Counted from the stretch's first letter, positions 1-11,700 are shown. The stretch: 64,000 nt of DNA from Deroplatys truncata (GCA_030765065.1 CM060990.1:282313341-282377340), one strand, 5' to 3'. The notes: generated from the letters alone by a model not told the origin. Program-made: numbers and translations.

Positions 1-49
1 GGTATACTAATCGAGTACATGAATGGATTACACCTTTTATATCTAAACT

Positions 50-865
50 TTGACACCTAATAAACACGGAAAAAATGCCCCCCAATCATTTAGTTTACTT
101 ACACTCTTCAATATAAACAAGGTGTATACCACTTATAAGTTAGTTGTTATCAGGGAGCTTGTCAAGCAGCGGTGCTCTCTACCTATCCAGGTGTTAGACT
201 TTGAAAGTGACTTTAGATGTGATCGCCATGGCAAGCTGTTTCCTTCTAATGTCAGAGCTATTATTTTAGGAAGTTCCAGTGCAGGGAAAACAAATGTATT
301 GCTCAATATGCTACTCCACGAGAATGGACTACGTTTTGAAAAGTTGTATATTTATTCTAAATCGCTTTATCAGCCAAAGTACCAATACCTCATTAATGTA
401 CTTGGAAATATCGAAGGTATAAGTGAACACTTTTGACAATGGAGATGATGTCCTACACGCTTCTGAAGTTAAAGAAAATTCAATTTTTTATTTGATGACG
501 TCATTACTGAAAAGCAGGGAAAGATCACATCCTCTTACAGTATGGGTAGACATCGAAATGTAGACTCTGTGTATCTAGCGCAATCCTATGCTAAAGTACC
601 AAAGCATTTAATTCGCGATAATAGAAACATGATTATACTCTTCAGGCAAGATAATTTAAACTTAAGGCATATTTATGAAGATTATGTAAACACCGACATG
701 ACCCACAATGAATTTAAAGATATATGTAAAAATGTTTGGGAGAGTGCATCAGAAGGAAGATCCTTTGTTGTGATAGTTCCTGAATTTCACATGAATGAGG
801 GGCGATATAGAAATGGTTTTGATGTATATATTAAGCTCGATAAAAAAGAAAATGATCATTCGTAG
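50..865 (+). pseudogene. Polinton DNA-packaging ATPase (FtsK/HerA-like), frameshifted
   Basis: Remnant of the genome-packaging ATPase of a Polinton/adintovirus-like element, which would pump DNA into a capsid. Seen: a Walker A loop (GSSSAGKT, bases 269-292) after a hydrophobic strand; a Walker B-like LFDDV at about 497-511 in another frame; then an open frame to the stop at 863-865 with the family's C-terminal pattern (VYLAQSYAKVP, then FVVIVPEF). The Walker A and C-terminal halves lie in different frames, so at least one frameshift falls at about 430-540. No convincing ATG precedes the Walker A half. The next gene starts 6 bp downstream, so these genes were packed like a viral cluster. Family assignment rests on motifs and neighbours. 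Confidence 0.8.
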
Positions 866-871
866 TTAATC

Positions 872-1353
872 ATGATCATCGACAGGTTCGGCTCTCAGAG
901 GACCGCTCCAGTTAGAAGAGCACTCGATCGTTTTATCATAAACAGAGATGCCAAAGGAAACTATCAATTCAAGAACAAGAGGCTGTGCAATGTTCACGAT
1001 CCTGAAGATGGTAATGACGTATCCAATAAGAATTATGTGGATACTCTCGAAAATAGGATGCGGGATTTTTCTCAGCAAAATACTAGCAAAACTGAGGTTA
1101 TGGTTAAGACCATGATCGATGCATTAATTTCAAGATATATTCTCAAAAGAGATAAGGAAAATAACATCGTGGTCGACAAAGTCAGGCTAAAGTATTGTTA
1201 GATCCAGTTCACGATAATGATGTACCGAATAGAAAGTTCATCACCGAATATATCAATTCCCGTATACAGCCTACAGATAATAATGGTAACATTATATTTG
1301 GCAATAAGATAATCATTGATATAGCAGATCCTGTTGGAGATAGGATGCTGTAA
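872..1353 (+). pseudogene. Polinton fibre-like protein with tail-fibre-type repeats, frameshifted
   Basis: Starts at the ATG 6 bp after the ATPase stop and ends at a TAA at 1351-1353. A frameshift near 1195 breaks the frame. On both sides of it the protein carries a motif of the kind D-P-x-D-x-N-D-V-x-N-(K/R)-x-(Y/F): VHDPEDGNDVSNKNYVD near 996-1046, a second related copy near 1200-1245, and a degenerate third at the C-terminus. Short repeats like this occur in phage tail-fibre and virus fibre proteins, where they form trimeric shafts. I infer a structural or attachment role from the motif and the neighbouring ATPase and coiled-coil genes. No host-receptor head is recognisable. Confidence 0.5.
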
Positions 1354-1373
1354 ATAAAAGGTACGCTAGAGGC

Positions 1374-2279
1374 ATGATCATTAGTAAATCGAACGAGACG
1401 CGTAAACAGTTAATAGATATCTGCCAAAGGAAATCGAGTCGCAAATAGACAAGAAACTAGAAGGGTTCACAGAAAATTTGAACAAAACTATGGGTAAGGT
1501 GGATACTCTAAAAAGTTCAACAAAAGAAACCACAGATTCGCTAATGTCTTCCATTAAACAAGTGGCAGAGACATTTGATAGAGAGAAAACAATCATCCAG
1601 AATATGTATAATGAGAAAATGAATAATATGGAAAAATTAACGACGACGCAAATTTCAAGTCTAGAGACGGCGATTCAGAAATTAATGACTGAGAATTTGA
1701 ATACTCTCAAAAGCGATATACAGCAGTTAAAGAAATACTTGCCAAAGGAGATCGAGTCGCAAATAAGTAAGAAGCCGCAAGTCATCATAGCAAATTTAAA
1801 CAAGGCAATGGGTAAAGTGGATACTCTAGCAACTTCTACAAAAGAAACGACAGATTCTACAAAGGGTTCTATTAAACAACTGGCCGAGGATCTTGAGAGA
1901 GAAAAACAAATCTTCAAAATATGTGTAATCAGAAAATTAACAATTTGGAGAAATAGCAATGAGGCAAGTTTCAGGCCTAGAGGATACAGTCAAGCAGTTA
2001 AAGGCCGAAGTTTTGAATACCTTCAAACCTAATTCTTCCGATGATAAACTCAAGGTCTTAGAGGAAAATGTAAACATGGCGGTGGATGGTCACAACAAGC
2101 AAATGGCGGATCTAGAGGAATCGGTAAGTAGCCTGTATGCCAATACGGCAATCTTTGCTGAGGCCTTCAAGACGCATACACAGGATTATAAGAAAGAAAC
2201 TGAACAAATGAAAACTTCGATTGGCATGGTAGCTAAGGCTATCGATACACTGAGAGCTCAAGTTGAACGCAAAGTATAA
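1374..2279 (+). pseudogene. Polinton coiled-coil protein with an internal duplication, frameshifted
   Basis: Long Lys/Glu/Gln/Thr-rich alpha-helical protein with predicted coiled coil nearly throughout, in at least three frame segments (ATG at 1374; open from about 1420; open again 1959-2279). A block of about 60 residues that includes MGKVDTL and STKETTDS occurs twice, near 1425-1600 and 1735-1920, roughly 310 bp apart. The change to the 1959-2279 frame shows another frameshift near 1950. It sits between the fibre-like and DUF8207 genes, in the same orientation. It could be a second fibre or tail-like structural protein; I know no enzyme with this make-up. Function is not assigned. Confidence 0.55.
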
Positions 2280-2315
2280 ATTGAATGTAATCACATATGT
2301 CACATCATATGTAAG

Positions 2316-4142
2316 ATGAATAGTGAAAGCATAAGGCTTAAAGAGTCTGTAGCTAGACATACCAAGACTGTAAAGGAAAAACTGAGAGCTCTAAAAGGTC
2401 TCAAGTTTGAGACTCAGCATGTAATGTCCGAAGCTTTGAAGCCTGTAACCGCCCCTCTACAGGATATTTTGGATACTCAAAAGAAATCAGCTGTGGACAC
2501 CAGCAGAAATGAGGATGGTGAATCTACAAGTATTTCTACTTACCTGCAACAAGTTCGCTCAAAAAAGAAGGATCGTATTGATACATTATACGGTGTGAGA
2601 TATCAGGAAGGTAGTTATATGCTTGGAAATAAAGATATTCATTTTATAAATAATCAAATATTAATTGGTGATGAAACTTACGAGTCTACCCGAGGTTTGA
2701 AGGAGCTCATCTTTAAGCGAATACCTCAGATGTCTGCATGTACCAGCGAGGACTTGAATACTGTGGCAGTATCTCCTCCTGTCCGTGTTGTGGTGGTTTT
2801 TTTATGCCCGTTGCTCGCGGCTGACCTGGCTGCAGCCTCCGGGTGGATTCCAGATGTTCGAAGTATGCTGGTTCTCTGCATTTTTTTATCCTCGGCTAGC
2901 TGAAGTGATTTCTAGAATATGTGAGAGCATGGACTTTTCCTTGGTAAAGGAAACGTAGATCTCGGGTGGTGGTAAAGTAGAAAATAGACGTGCTTTAGTT
3001 ACTAAAAGACGACAATGCAGTTTCTTTTATTTAGCTACTTCTGATGGTACACAACGCTGATATTTCCGCCGTTAAAACACTGTCCACTGCTGTTGAAACA
3101 CGGCGCGGATATGACGCGAAGTTTATATATGCTTATTATATCTCTTTACGCGTAGCGATTCTTATGTGTGTTGCGAAAACTGTCTTAATTCACTTTTGGC
3201 GCGATATCTCTCAAACATTCCGCAGCATCTCTCCCTGCCTGTAGTTTAGCAAAATGACCAAATGACCCCGAAATTGTTCCTATCAGATCCATTTATAGTC
3301 GCAGCCTTCTAGGGCTGCTTCATTTCCTATTGGTCCATTTTTAGCGCCACTCAACGCGTCTCACTATTTCATATAAGCTTACAGGGATCTCATTGGTCCA
3401 AGTTTAACATAAATCGCGGCTTTTCCTAAATTTACCGTTAAGCTTGTTGTCTCTCTCACTTGGTAACGGCGAATTATCGTATAAAGGAACAAAAGCACTA
3501 CGCCCTCGCTGTATGAACAATGCCTTTGCTACCAGAGACATCGTAAAACTAGACTTTCTGCCTTCGAAGACACTATTCCTGCAGCTAAAACATTTCGTCG
3601 TGGACATATTTTAAAATACCGCTTAAATTATTTACATTAAACAATTTATAACTCCTCTAATATTAGTAACCTAAATATGGATATATCGTTAAATCACCCT
3701 TCTTAAGCTATACAAGCAGTAAAAGAAAAAGATATGTACATAGCATGATATAACATCAATAAAAACTAATTAATCAAATTATCAATAATTGCATATCCTG
3801 GGCTCGGCCTAGAGTTGCCGTTTCAATACGTAGGCTAAGATTATGAAGAACACTTTTCTTCATAGAAGTGGTTATAGTAGGCATGGTCGTTTGAGATCTG
3901 GTAAATCATATAAATATAAAAATATAATACGTCCTTTGGTCAATACGCATTCAGGTCTAGGACTGGTATGGAAGGAGCACAAGCCAGATAAGAAGGTTGA
4001 TTACGTTTTCTGGAGAAATTCTAACACCTTAGTCAATAGACTTAGACACCTCATTGCGTCGAGAGACGCTGATAATAATAGTCATACTCAAGAGATTAAC
4101 GAAATAATCACAGAGTTGAAAGCCTTTAAAATTAAAGCATGA
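2316..4142 (+). pseudogene. Polinton DUF8207-type protein, split by a transposon
   Basis: The N-terminal half (ATG 2316 to about 2761) and C-terminal half (3830-4142) are recognisably two parts of one protein of the kind annotated as DUF8207 in arthropod Polintons. The first half ends in the family block with the GVRYQ and ILIGDETYEST motifs. The second carries HGRLRSGKSYKYKNIIRPL and a C-terminal FWRNSN...LVNRLR block. Bases 2762-3821 between them are an inserted DNA transposon flanked by an 8-bp near-duplication. An in-frame TAG at 3831-3833 is a further lesion. The stop TGA (4140-4142) overlaps the integrase ATG (4139-4141). Function in the virus is unknown. Confidence 0.7.
2762..3821. mobile_element. 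hAT-like non-autonomous DNA transposon inside the DUF8207 gene
   Basis: About 1.06 kb that interrupts the DUF8207 reading frame. It is flanked by TTGAATAC (2754-2761) and TTCAATAC (3822-3829), an 8-bp target duplication with one mismatch. The ends are only weakly inverted (GGCAGTATCT on the left; GGCAACTCTA when the right end is reversed). An 8-bp duplication points to hAT or P-type elements. Only short, unconvincing open frames lie inside, so it is probably non-autonomous. Confidence 0.55.
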
Positions 4143-5058
4143 CTACCAAACAGAATATCGCCAGAAAGCTTCACAGACCCGCGAGGAGGAACTTTTTACG
4201 ACGCAAAATTATCAGCAAAGGGTTCAATGATTTGCTGCAAATTGAATTGGTTGAAATGCTACCCTATGCAAGAGTTAACAAAAATTTCAAGTACATTCTG
4301 ATTGTAGTTAACTGTTACTCTAAAATGGCATATGCAAGACCTTTAAAGGATAAGACCGGGGCTAATGTTGTAAAGGCTAGGGAAGATATACTACAAGGAT
4401 TGGAGGCGGCTCCCAGAAACATTCAAAGCGATAACGGAAAAGAATTTTATAACAAGTTATTTAAACGATTAATGTTAAAGTATAATATTAATCACTACAG
4501 CACCTATAGCAATGTGGAGTTGCAGCTGTTGAACATTTAATACGCACCTTGAAGAATATGATGTTTCGCGAGTTTTTAGCCCAAGGATCATACAAGTGGT
4601 TAGGCCTCCTACCCACGATAATTACCAGATGCAATGATACTTTTCATTCGACTATCCGCATGAAACCCAATGAAGTGAAAAACAATAACCTTCTTCTAAC
4701 GGTGTATAACTATAATCAAGAACGAAGAGAGAAGAAAGGTGCAAGGAAGTTCAGTGTTGGTGATTATGTCAGATTATCTAAACATAAAGGACATTTTGAA
4801 AAGGGTTTTGAATCTAACTGGAGTGTTGAAATCTTCCAAGTTACTCGTGTGCTGCGTACCAATCCTACTTCATACATACTAAAGGACAAGTATGGCGAGG
4901 TGATAAAAGGTGCCTTCTATGGACATGAACTAAAAAGGACTAGGTATCCTAGCACTTATTTAATAGAAAAAGTGCTACGTAGACGTGGTAACAGAATTCT
5001 TGTAAAGTGGTATGGTTTTGCAGATACTCAATGGATCAATGAAAAGGATTTGGTGTAA
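4139..5058 (+). pseudogene. Polinton retrovirus-like integrase with chromodomain, frameshifted
   Basis: DDE-type integrase that would insert the Polinton genome. The ATG overlaps the upstream stop. The first segment (4139-4540) holds the core with QSDNGKEF carrying the second catalytic Asp. The second (4549-5058) continues through an SH3-like C-terminal domain (FSVGDYVRLSKHKGHF) and ends in a chromodomain (LVKWYGF...W at 5008-5045). A frameshift near 4515 separates them and falls beside the third catalytic residue. At the first catalytic position, where relatives have Asp (as in IDxFSK), this copy reads VVNCYSK (about 4303-4323), so Asn replaces Asp. Polymerase B runs toward it from the right. 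Confidence 0.8.
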
Positions 5059-5099
5059 TGTATAAGAAAAAAGACAAATAAAAAGAAATGTTTATGGTT

Positions 5100-5410
5100 G
5101 TAAACCCTTAGTGTTTTATTATATTTTTTTCCTGTCATTAATTTTTGAGGAAAATTCTACAACAATTTTTTTTAAAAGAAACCCTCAGTGTAGTATATAC
5201 ATATACCTGAGGGGAAAAATAATATCAAGTTTAAAAACCCCCAATGATACATACAATTTAATAAAATATGTCTGAGGGAAAAAACAATAATATAATAATT
5301 TAAATTTTTAAAAAAATATAGTTGAGGGAAAAATCAATATTACAATAATCTGAAAAACTCTCATTAGTGCAATACCAAAGTACATATATTTCAGGAAAAA
5401 AGATAAGATT
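5100..5410. repeat. Hairpin-forming degenerate tandem repeat between convergent genes
   Basis: AT-rich spacer between the rightward integrase and the leftward polymerase. About four degenerate units of 55-70 bp each pair a CCCTCA-type block with a TGAGGG-type block around an AT-rich loop; the clearest is 5181-5213 (CCCTCAG ... CTGAGGG). Placed where two transcription units converge, they could act in 3'-end formation, but that is inference. No ORF is present from 5060 to 5515. Confidence 0.5.
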
Positions 5411-5514
5411 TTTAATAAAAATGAGACATATATACAAAGTTAAGGATTATACAATATATATATACACACTATTTATATGACGAGGCAAGGTGCTATCAAT
5501 TGTCAGGGCTAAGG

Positions 5515-8500
5515 GAATAATGACCCCAGGTTATTGTCTCGTATGTTCCTTCCACCAGCTTTCTCTTATCATCTCCTCCCATCAGTGCCAATTTATTGCT
5601 CTCAATGGTTGAAATTATGACTTTAACTCCGAAACGTTTTCTGCTTTGTGTAATACTTGATGCTAAGATCTTTCAAACAATTGAAATACTTATCAAAATC
5701 TAATGAATCCATACTTGCTCTGGTGACACCCTTAGCTTTCTTAGCAGTCTGTCCTGAATATTATAAGAATATAATTTACATCTAAGTCTTACATAACCAT
5801 GCGCTCAATTCGTCTGTGAACAAGCCAATCTTTTTCTTATTGGCTTGCTGAATGCCATATGCATTATCTTTCGAATAATTTGAAGTATCAAAATAGTGGG
5901 GGTTGTCTTTAATGAATTTATAGATATCAGAACTCGTTTCAAAACAGAATGAGTCTGTATCCATATAATTCAATATCAAATCCTTCAAATTAGGCTGCAT
6001 GACATTATAAAGAAAATCATACATAATAAATTTGGAAATGTCCAAAATTGCATGCACTATGTATATTGGCTTGTTCATATATAATTCCTCTCTAGCCAGC
6101 TCCATACCTACAAGATTCTCCTCGAAGATTATCGACCTGAGAGACGTGCTGCGTGCTGTTAGTTTCTTGGCTTGCTCCCATCTGGAGAAAAATTTGAAAT
6201 TTGTGTACTTGCGTACATTCTCTATGAATTTCCCATAGACCGCATTATTCATCTTCTTCCACAAGTTTTGCCCGAACTTAGTCTTCTCTTGGGCTCTCTT
6301 CTGTGTATTTAGGTCTATGTAGGTCTTTAACCAGTTAGACTGGTCGTATGATACCACCCTGTGAATATGTCTCACAGTTAGGCCCTGTTCTATACACTGC
6401 TGCATCACCCTATAGTGCAAGACATATTTGCTTTTATGTTCTAATGTTGCTAGCAGCTTCTTGTATCGCCCGTTTGGCGGTATCGCACTTTGAGGACAGA
6501 AAGGAAGTTCGTTATGAGCGTCATGGAGATGGGGAGGATATTCAATATTAGCTTCTAGTACATACCGTGTTTCGGAATTTTCCGGAACTTTGGTAAAATC
6601 AATGTGTTTAATTTCCTCCTGCCTGAGCCAACGAAGGTTCCCATAGGGCATGGCCTTATTCATTCAGTGACCGTATAAATTAATTAAGTCTAGGTATGAT
6701 AAGAACTTGACAGGTGCATGCTTATCAAAGTTTTCCATGTACTCGTGGTTGGCCTTAGAGTACCCCTTCACCACAGTACATAGTCCACCTCTAATTCCAG
6801 ATTCGAAAAATTCCAGCATACTCTTGTCATGAATTAAAGAGAGTCTCGCCTTTGTTGATTTCAACATGGCGTCGAAAGTAAGTCCTGCAATGTATAAAAC
6901 CACGCTGGGTCGAGGTTATACATTTCCAGCAAGAGATTTCGAAACTTCTCGAAAATATCTGAGAAGAGCAGTATATCGGTCTTTAGATATAAATCGCTGT
7001 ATTCACCGAGATTCTGAATATTAAAGGTATCCCAGACTTTTTCAGCATGCCTGTATTCCTCCTCACTTATGGCCTGGTCTTGCAGTCTACTGTAAAATGC
7101 CTCCCTTGGCGGAAGTTGTGTTTCATCCAATTTTTCCATCGATGTGACATAATCATAAGGGAATACACCCTTGCTCATTGCCAGCTTTAATTGCTCTTCA
7201 ACGGGATATTCAGCTCTTGTAATTTTAAAATCACCCTCCTCTAGCATGTCAGTCAGGTTAGATAGCTTATTATCCAGGAATCTAAAACTATACAGAAACC
7301 TCAGCTGAATGTTCCTTAATCTCTTGCTGAATGCCAAATACCTTTGAGATGTTTGTGCTATGCATGATATCGGCTTATCATCGTATGCCAGGTGTCTTAT
7401 GAGAAAGTGGCTGTCATTCGATAGGCAATGGAAAAATATAGGTATGAAGTCAGGGACCTTTCTATTTGAATTACATGTTTTATGAGCAGCACCCAGATAT
7501 TGACCCGTCACATGGTCATGGTCTCTCGTGCGGATATCATCCATAGAAAAACCCTTAAGCATATGTGACACTCAGAGGCATTGTCGAAATTTCGCTGCTC
7601 TTCAGGAGTCAGATCCATTGGTTTTGGGTTAGAATACACATCAATGACTTCATCAGCAATTGATTTTAATTGTTTGATACTCATCGATTGCATTAGGACC
7701 TCTGAATAAGAAGAATTTCGAGAATGGCTCGTCATGTCTACATACAAGCTTTAAAGCTATAGACATTGCTTCGTGCTCTTGAATAGCTCCGGTCCAACTC
7801 GAATTGCTAGAAGGCTCGCAAGAGTGGACCTTTGCCAGGACAGATTCAATGTCTACGTAAACAACAAAGGGTACAGGAACGCCTTTGGAGAATGACTTAA
7901 ACTCAAAGCACTCATCCTGTTGCGACATCTTAAGCATTTGGCATTTTCCACATTTTAATTTATGGCTTTCAAGCGTCTTCTCATTGACACATCTGTTCAA
8001 GCACGCCATGCATGTCCGCATTCTACCATTATGCTTAGTGACCTGTGCTCTTACCAATTTAGATATATCTCTAATGAGACAGTAGTGCGACTTATCACTT
8101 TCCTCTACATATAAGAGATTTATGTGAACCCCTTTTTCTCCCGCTATTTGGTATAGCGGGATGTTTTCATTTTCCTCTATACCAAACACAGAAATTGACA
8201 CCCCATTATTCTGCTTTTCAAAGCATTTAATTTGATGTAGAGGCACCGGGAATTCAATACCTTCATAATTGAATGCTTTGAAAAGCAGTTCAAATGGGTA
8301 TGCTGCTGTTCTATCTGCATTCTTCTTTAAGGGGTATTTAGCCGCTGGCAGGCACCAGGCAAAGCAGAAATTATCTTTATTCTTTATGTTGATTAAGCAT
8401 GCTTATTCCGGATTTTTGCTGGCAAATTTATGTAGGATGCTGCACGTAGAGGGTCATAAAATGAGCTAACTACCAGAGCCTGTACAGCCAACAGAGATTT

Positions 8501-8910
8501 TGATGAAGCTCCCCCCTCAAATTTAGAAATATTTTCCAAAATATCCCCTGCTATTGAAGAGAAGATCTGATCAAGATTGCTTGATACAAGGACGAGGCTG
8601 GTCTTAGAATTAAAGAATGATGAAACTCTCATCTCTTCATCAGGTTTATGGATTAAATATGAAAGTTCCAGAGAACAGGTCATTTTAGCCCAGACCTGCT
8701 TCTGTTTAAGATGTCTTTCATCTCTTTAATTACAAGATCCTTACACTCGTTCAAAAAACTCCGGGTTCAAGTATTTCTAACGTAGTATCAATTCTACTAT
8801 TTAAAATACGCCCCTTGAATGCAGATTCAATAACCTTGCATTCTAGCCCCTGGCAATTGCTAGCACTAACCTTGGACCTTTTGATGACTAGACTCATCGT
8901 TAGCGTGCTT
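5515..8910 (-). pseudogene. polB: Polinton protein-primed DNA polymerase B (left element), multiply frameshifted
   Basis: Replicative family-B polymerase of the left Polinton, in at least six frame segments. Reading leftward: N-terminal region (8910-8250), exonuclease motif VYVDIES (about 7850), a His/Cys block HDHVTGQY..AAH..CN (about 7530-7460), palm motif with DLINLYG (about 6670), NNAVYGK (about 6245), and the catalytic YMDTDSF (5947-5967). The C-terminal region continues in other frames to about 5515. Catalytic acidic residues are visible, but frameshifts and stops mean it cannot be translated as one protein. It converges on the integrase. The extreme N-terminus (8690-8910) is the least certain part. 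Confidence 0.85.
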
Positions 8911-9098
8911 TCTTTTCCCCCTCAGCTGGTCAGTTATCGCGCTGGATGTTGAAGGGATACTGCTGGAGTAGGAGCCTGGTGCTGCGGCGCTCCTACGGTT
9001 CCAACCTCAGCGGAATGGTGCTGGAGGAGGGGGAGACTGATGATGCAGCGGTCATGCTGCTCAGCTCCCGCCTCAAGCCGGTGCCGAAATGTAGCATT

Positions 9099-9324
9099 TT
9101 AGGTGGGGTGAAGCTCCTTCTGAAATAATAACATAATCGATAATATGAGAAGATGGAATAAATTTCTGTGTAATAAAATACACTACAAAGAATGTAAAAG
9201 AATTTACCATTAGAGTATGAGACTGTAGCATCCGTCCTGGATGCTGGAGGAATGTAGGAGGCTGGAATTTCATTGCTTCGCACGTTAAAGCCGGACGACT
9301 CACCGGCAAAAGCTGATATCACTG

Positions 9325-9375
<51 letters not shown>

Positions 9376-9522
9376 TAACAATAATAATAATAATGTGGAG
9401 CAGAAGAACATTAAATAAATATTTTTTCATATAATGGAATACCCTGCAAAATAAAGTATAATGATTCCTACCATTGAAGCCGGACCTCCAAACACTGGCG
9501 AGGAACAGCTCGCCTCAGCCAT
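9099..9522 (-). other. Speculative three-exon small reading frame
   Basis: Reading leftward: an ATG at 9522 in fair context; exon 1 9522-9472 ending at a GT; exon 2 9312-9208 with AG before and GT after; exon 3 from 9119 with a TTATTTCAG acceptor and a TAA at 9101-9099. All junctions are in phase 0 and give about 58 codons. The region is less AT-rich than its surroundings. I recognise no domain, and splice signals this short arise by chance, so this is only a candidate. It could equally be a captured fragment of a host gene. Confidence 0.2.
9324..9396. repeat. (AAT)n microsatellite
   Basis: About 24 AAT triplets, two interrupted to AAC. Open frames here that encode Ile runs are artefacts of the repeat. 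Confidence 0.95.
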
Positions 9523-9599
9523 AGTGGGAGCCAAAATGCTTGTGAGAGGTTGGAGAGATCCTGGAACAGTTCTGCAAAGCTCGCTTATTGATAGTTCGG

Positions 9600-10890
9600 G
9601 TTCCGCTGGATTGCTCTAAGCGAAGCGAGAAAAGTAGCCTTTTGCAGCTGATTGTATGATTTTCTGAGATATTCAGACCAGAAAACTGGTATAATAGACT
9701 TTTTTGTATTAAATTCGGTTTATATTAGAGAAAAATAAAATATTATTAAAGAAGTTCAGTTACTTTATTAGAAGAACATTTTAAGGTATTATGTTACAAG
9801 TCATGGTTCTCTGTTTCAAAATGAGTATACGTTTATAAAAAAATATTTTAATTCCTAAAAATATATTTCTGATATACCATATTGCTAGTGTTGTGTTCGT
9901 GTATTTTAGCTTGAAATAATTTTCATTCGCGTTTAAGCTAAACAAAGATCGGGAGAAAATAAGAAACACTATATATTATTAACGAATTAAAAGTATGATG
10001 TTCAAAGCAGGTACTTTTAGCGAAATGAAATTCTTAATTATACATAATTCGCGTGTTATTAAGTGAAGAGCTTAAAGCAATATAAATCACGATCTACGCT
10101 TTCTTGTTTATAAATGTGGATGCTCCTATTAAAGAATTTATTTCATTCTGATAATTAAATAGATGCCTTTATGACCGTATAGATGCATGACATTAATCGC
10201 TGTTATGAAAAACACAATAAGTATCATTCTAAGAAATGAACAATGAGTAATGAAAGCAGTGTTTATTATTAGACGAGTATATGAGTATATTGATTTAATT
10301 CTAAAAATGAAACAGTTATGCTTGTTAAAGAAAATACACGTTCTTTCAGGATATGTTTCGCTTGTTTAAAATTCCTGGCGGACTTGTTGAAACATGCTGA
10401 AACATGCAGCATCCTACCCCGCTGTAGTAATACGGCTACATTAGAAATGTTGTCCACTGTCAATTTTTGTTTTACGCACAATATTAATACACGCGATCTC
10501 GCAGATGAAATGAATACTATTCAAGATGGATTGTTTTTAAAAAAATATTTTTAAATAAAAACGTAGTGTCCAAAGTATATCAGCTATTATGCAGATTATT
10601 TTTAACAAGGAATTCTAGGGAAAGAGTTTAAGATTCTTAAATATGCTTAGTTTTTATGTACCTACCAATGCATGTAATAAGAAATATATTATTTAAACTC
10701 ACCAGACAGTTTTGCTGAATTGAGGTACAACGTAGAATGTAGAATATATAGTCACTTTGAAAAGCACGAGCACGCACGTCGGTTTCTTGCGAGACGACGA
10801 AAATATTGAATGCTCTTTCATTTTCGTTTGGAATAATTGATACAAGCGTTGAGGATTTTCTTCACTGAAACTGGAATATCATTCATATTA
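9600..10890. other. AT-rich spacer, nothing recognised
   Basis: No coding domain, tRNA-like head, terminal repeats or tandem structure that I can support. Short frames on both strands at 10269-10554 overlap each other and lack recognisable motifs. Confidence 0.5.
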
Positions 10891-10904
10891 CCCATATACT
10901 TTAT

Positions 10905-11335
10905 ACCAAGGGGTTCGTTACTGCGAATATCGCTCATCCTGGGTTCGTTACTCATATGCTTTTACCAAGAGGTTCGTTACTGCGAATATCGCACATATCA
11001 CATCTAGGTTCGATACCAGGGTTCGTTACTCATATGCTTTATACCAAGAGGTTCGTTACTGCGAATATCCCACATATCACACCTACATTCGACACCAGGG
11101 TTCGTTACTCATATGCTTTATACCAAGGGGCTCGTTACTGCGAATTACCCACATCCTAAGTTCGATACCAGGGTTCGTTACTGCGAATAACGCACATATC
11201 ACTCCTAGGTTCAATACCAGGGTTCGTTACTGAGATAAACGCACATATCACTCCTAGGTTCGATACCAGGGTTCTTAGCCCTTTTTTTACCAAGGGGCTC
11301 TTTTACTGGGAATATCGCTCATATCACGCATACCC
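10905..11335. repeat. Minisatellite, ~79-bp unit
   Basis: Repeats built from GGTTCGTTACTGCGAATATC, GGTTCGATACCAGGG and ACTCATATGCTTTATACCAA blocks. The GGTTCGTTACTGCG start recurs at about 10971, 11049 and 11129 (78-80 bp apart). Units decay toward the right end. Confidence 0.85.
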
Positions 11336-11484
11336 GGAATGATGATAATGTTAGTCAGAGTTGGATACTCGGTTCAATCATTCTTTTTTATCGCCCTTAT
11401 TGGCTTTATCACATTGATGCTCGTACACAGTTACCCCACACCCCTGTTTATGATAAACACTCTGTAGCAGGATCGCGCGTGTGA

Positions 11485-11700
11485 CCAATAGACGTGCCAT
11501 TAGTGGCGGTCATTAGCAGATTACATATGTATTACCACAAATATCCATTAGACGTGTCATTAGCGCCGGTCATTAGCGATTACATATGTATTACCACGCA
11601 TATCTATTAGACGTGTCATTAGCGGCGGTCATTAGCGGTTACATATGTATTACCACACATATCCATTAGACGTGTCATTAGCAACGGTCATTAGCGGATT
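11485..11700. repeat. Minisatellite, 59-60-bp unit, about 4 copies
   Basis: The GACGTGTCATTAGC block recurs at 11491, 11551, 11610 and 11669. Units include GTCATTAGC and ACATATGTATTACCAC. It is unrelated in sequence to the 79-bp array on its left. Confidence 0.9.

Noticed and set aside
8911-9130. Polinton terminal inverted repeat or host exon
   Set aside because: No matching inverted copy in the window, and the frames on the two strands conflict; only the weak spliced candidate is kept.
10905-11700. CRISPR-like direct repeats
   Set aside because: Whole units of 79 and 59 bp repeat; no constant-repeat/variable-spacer pattern.
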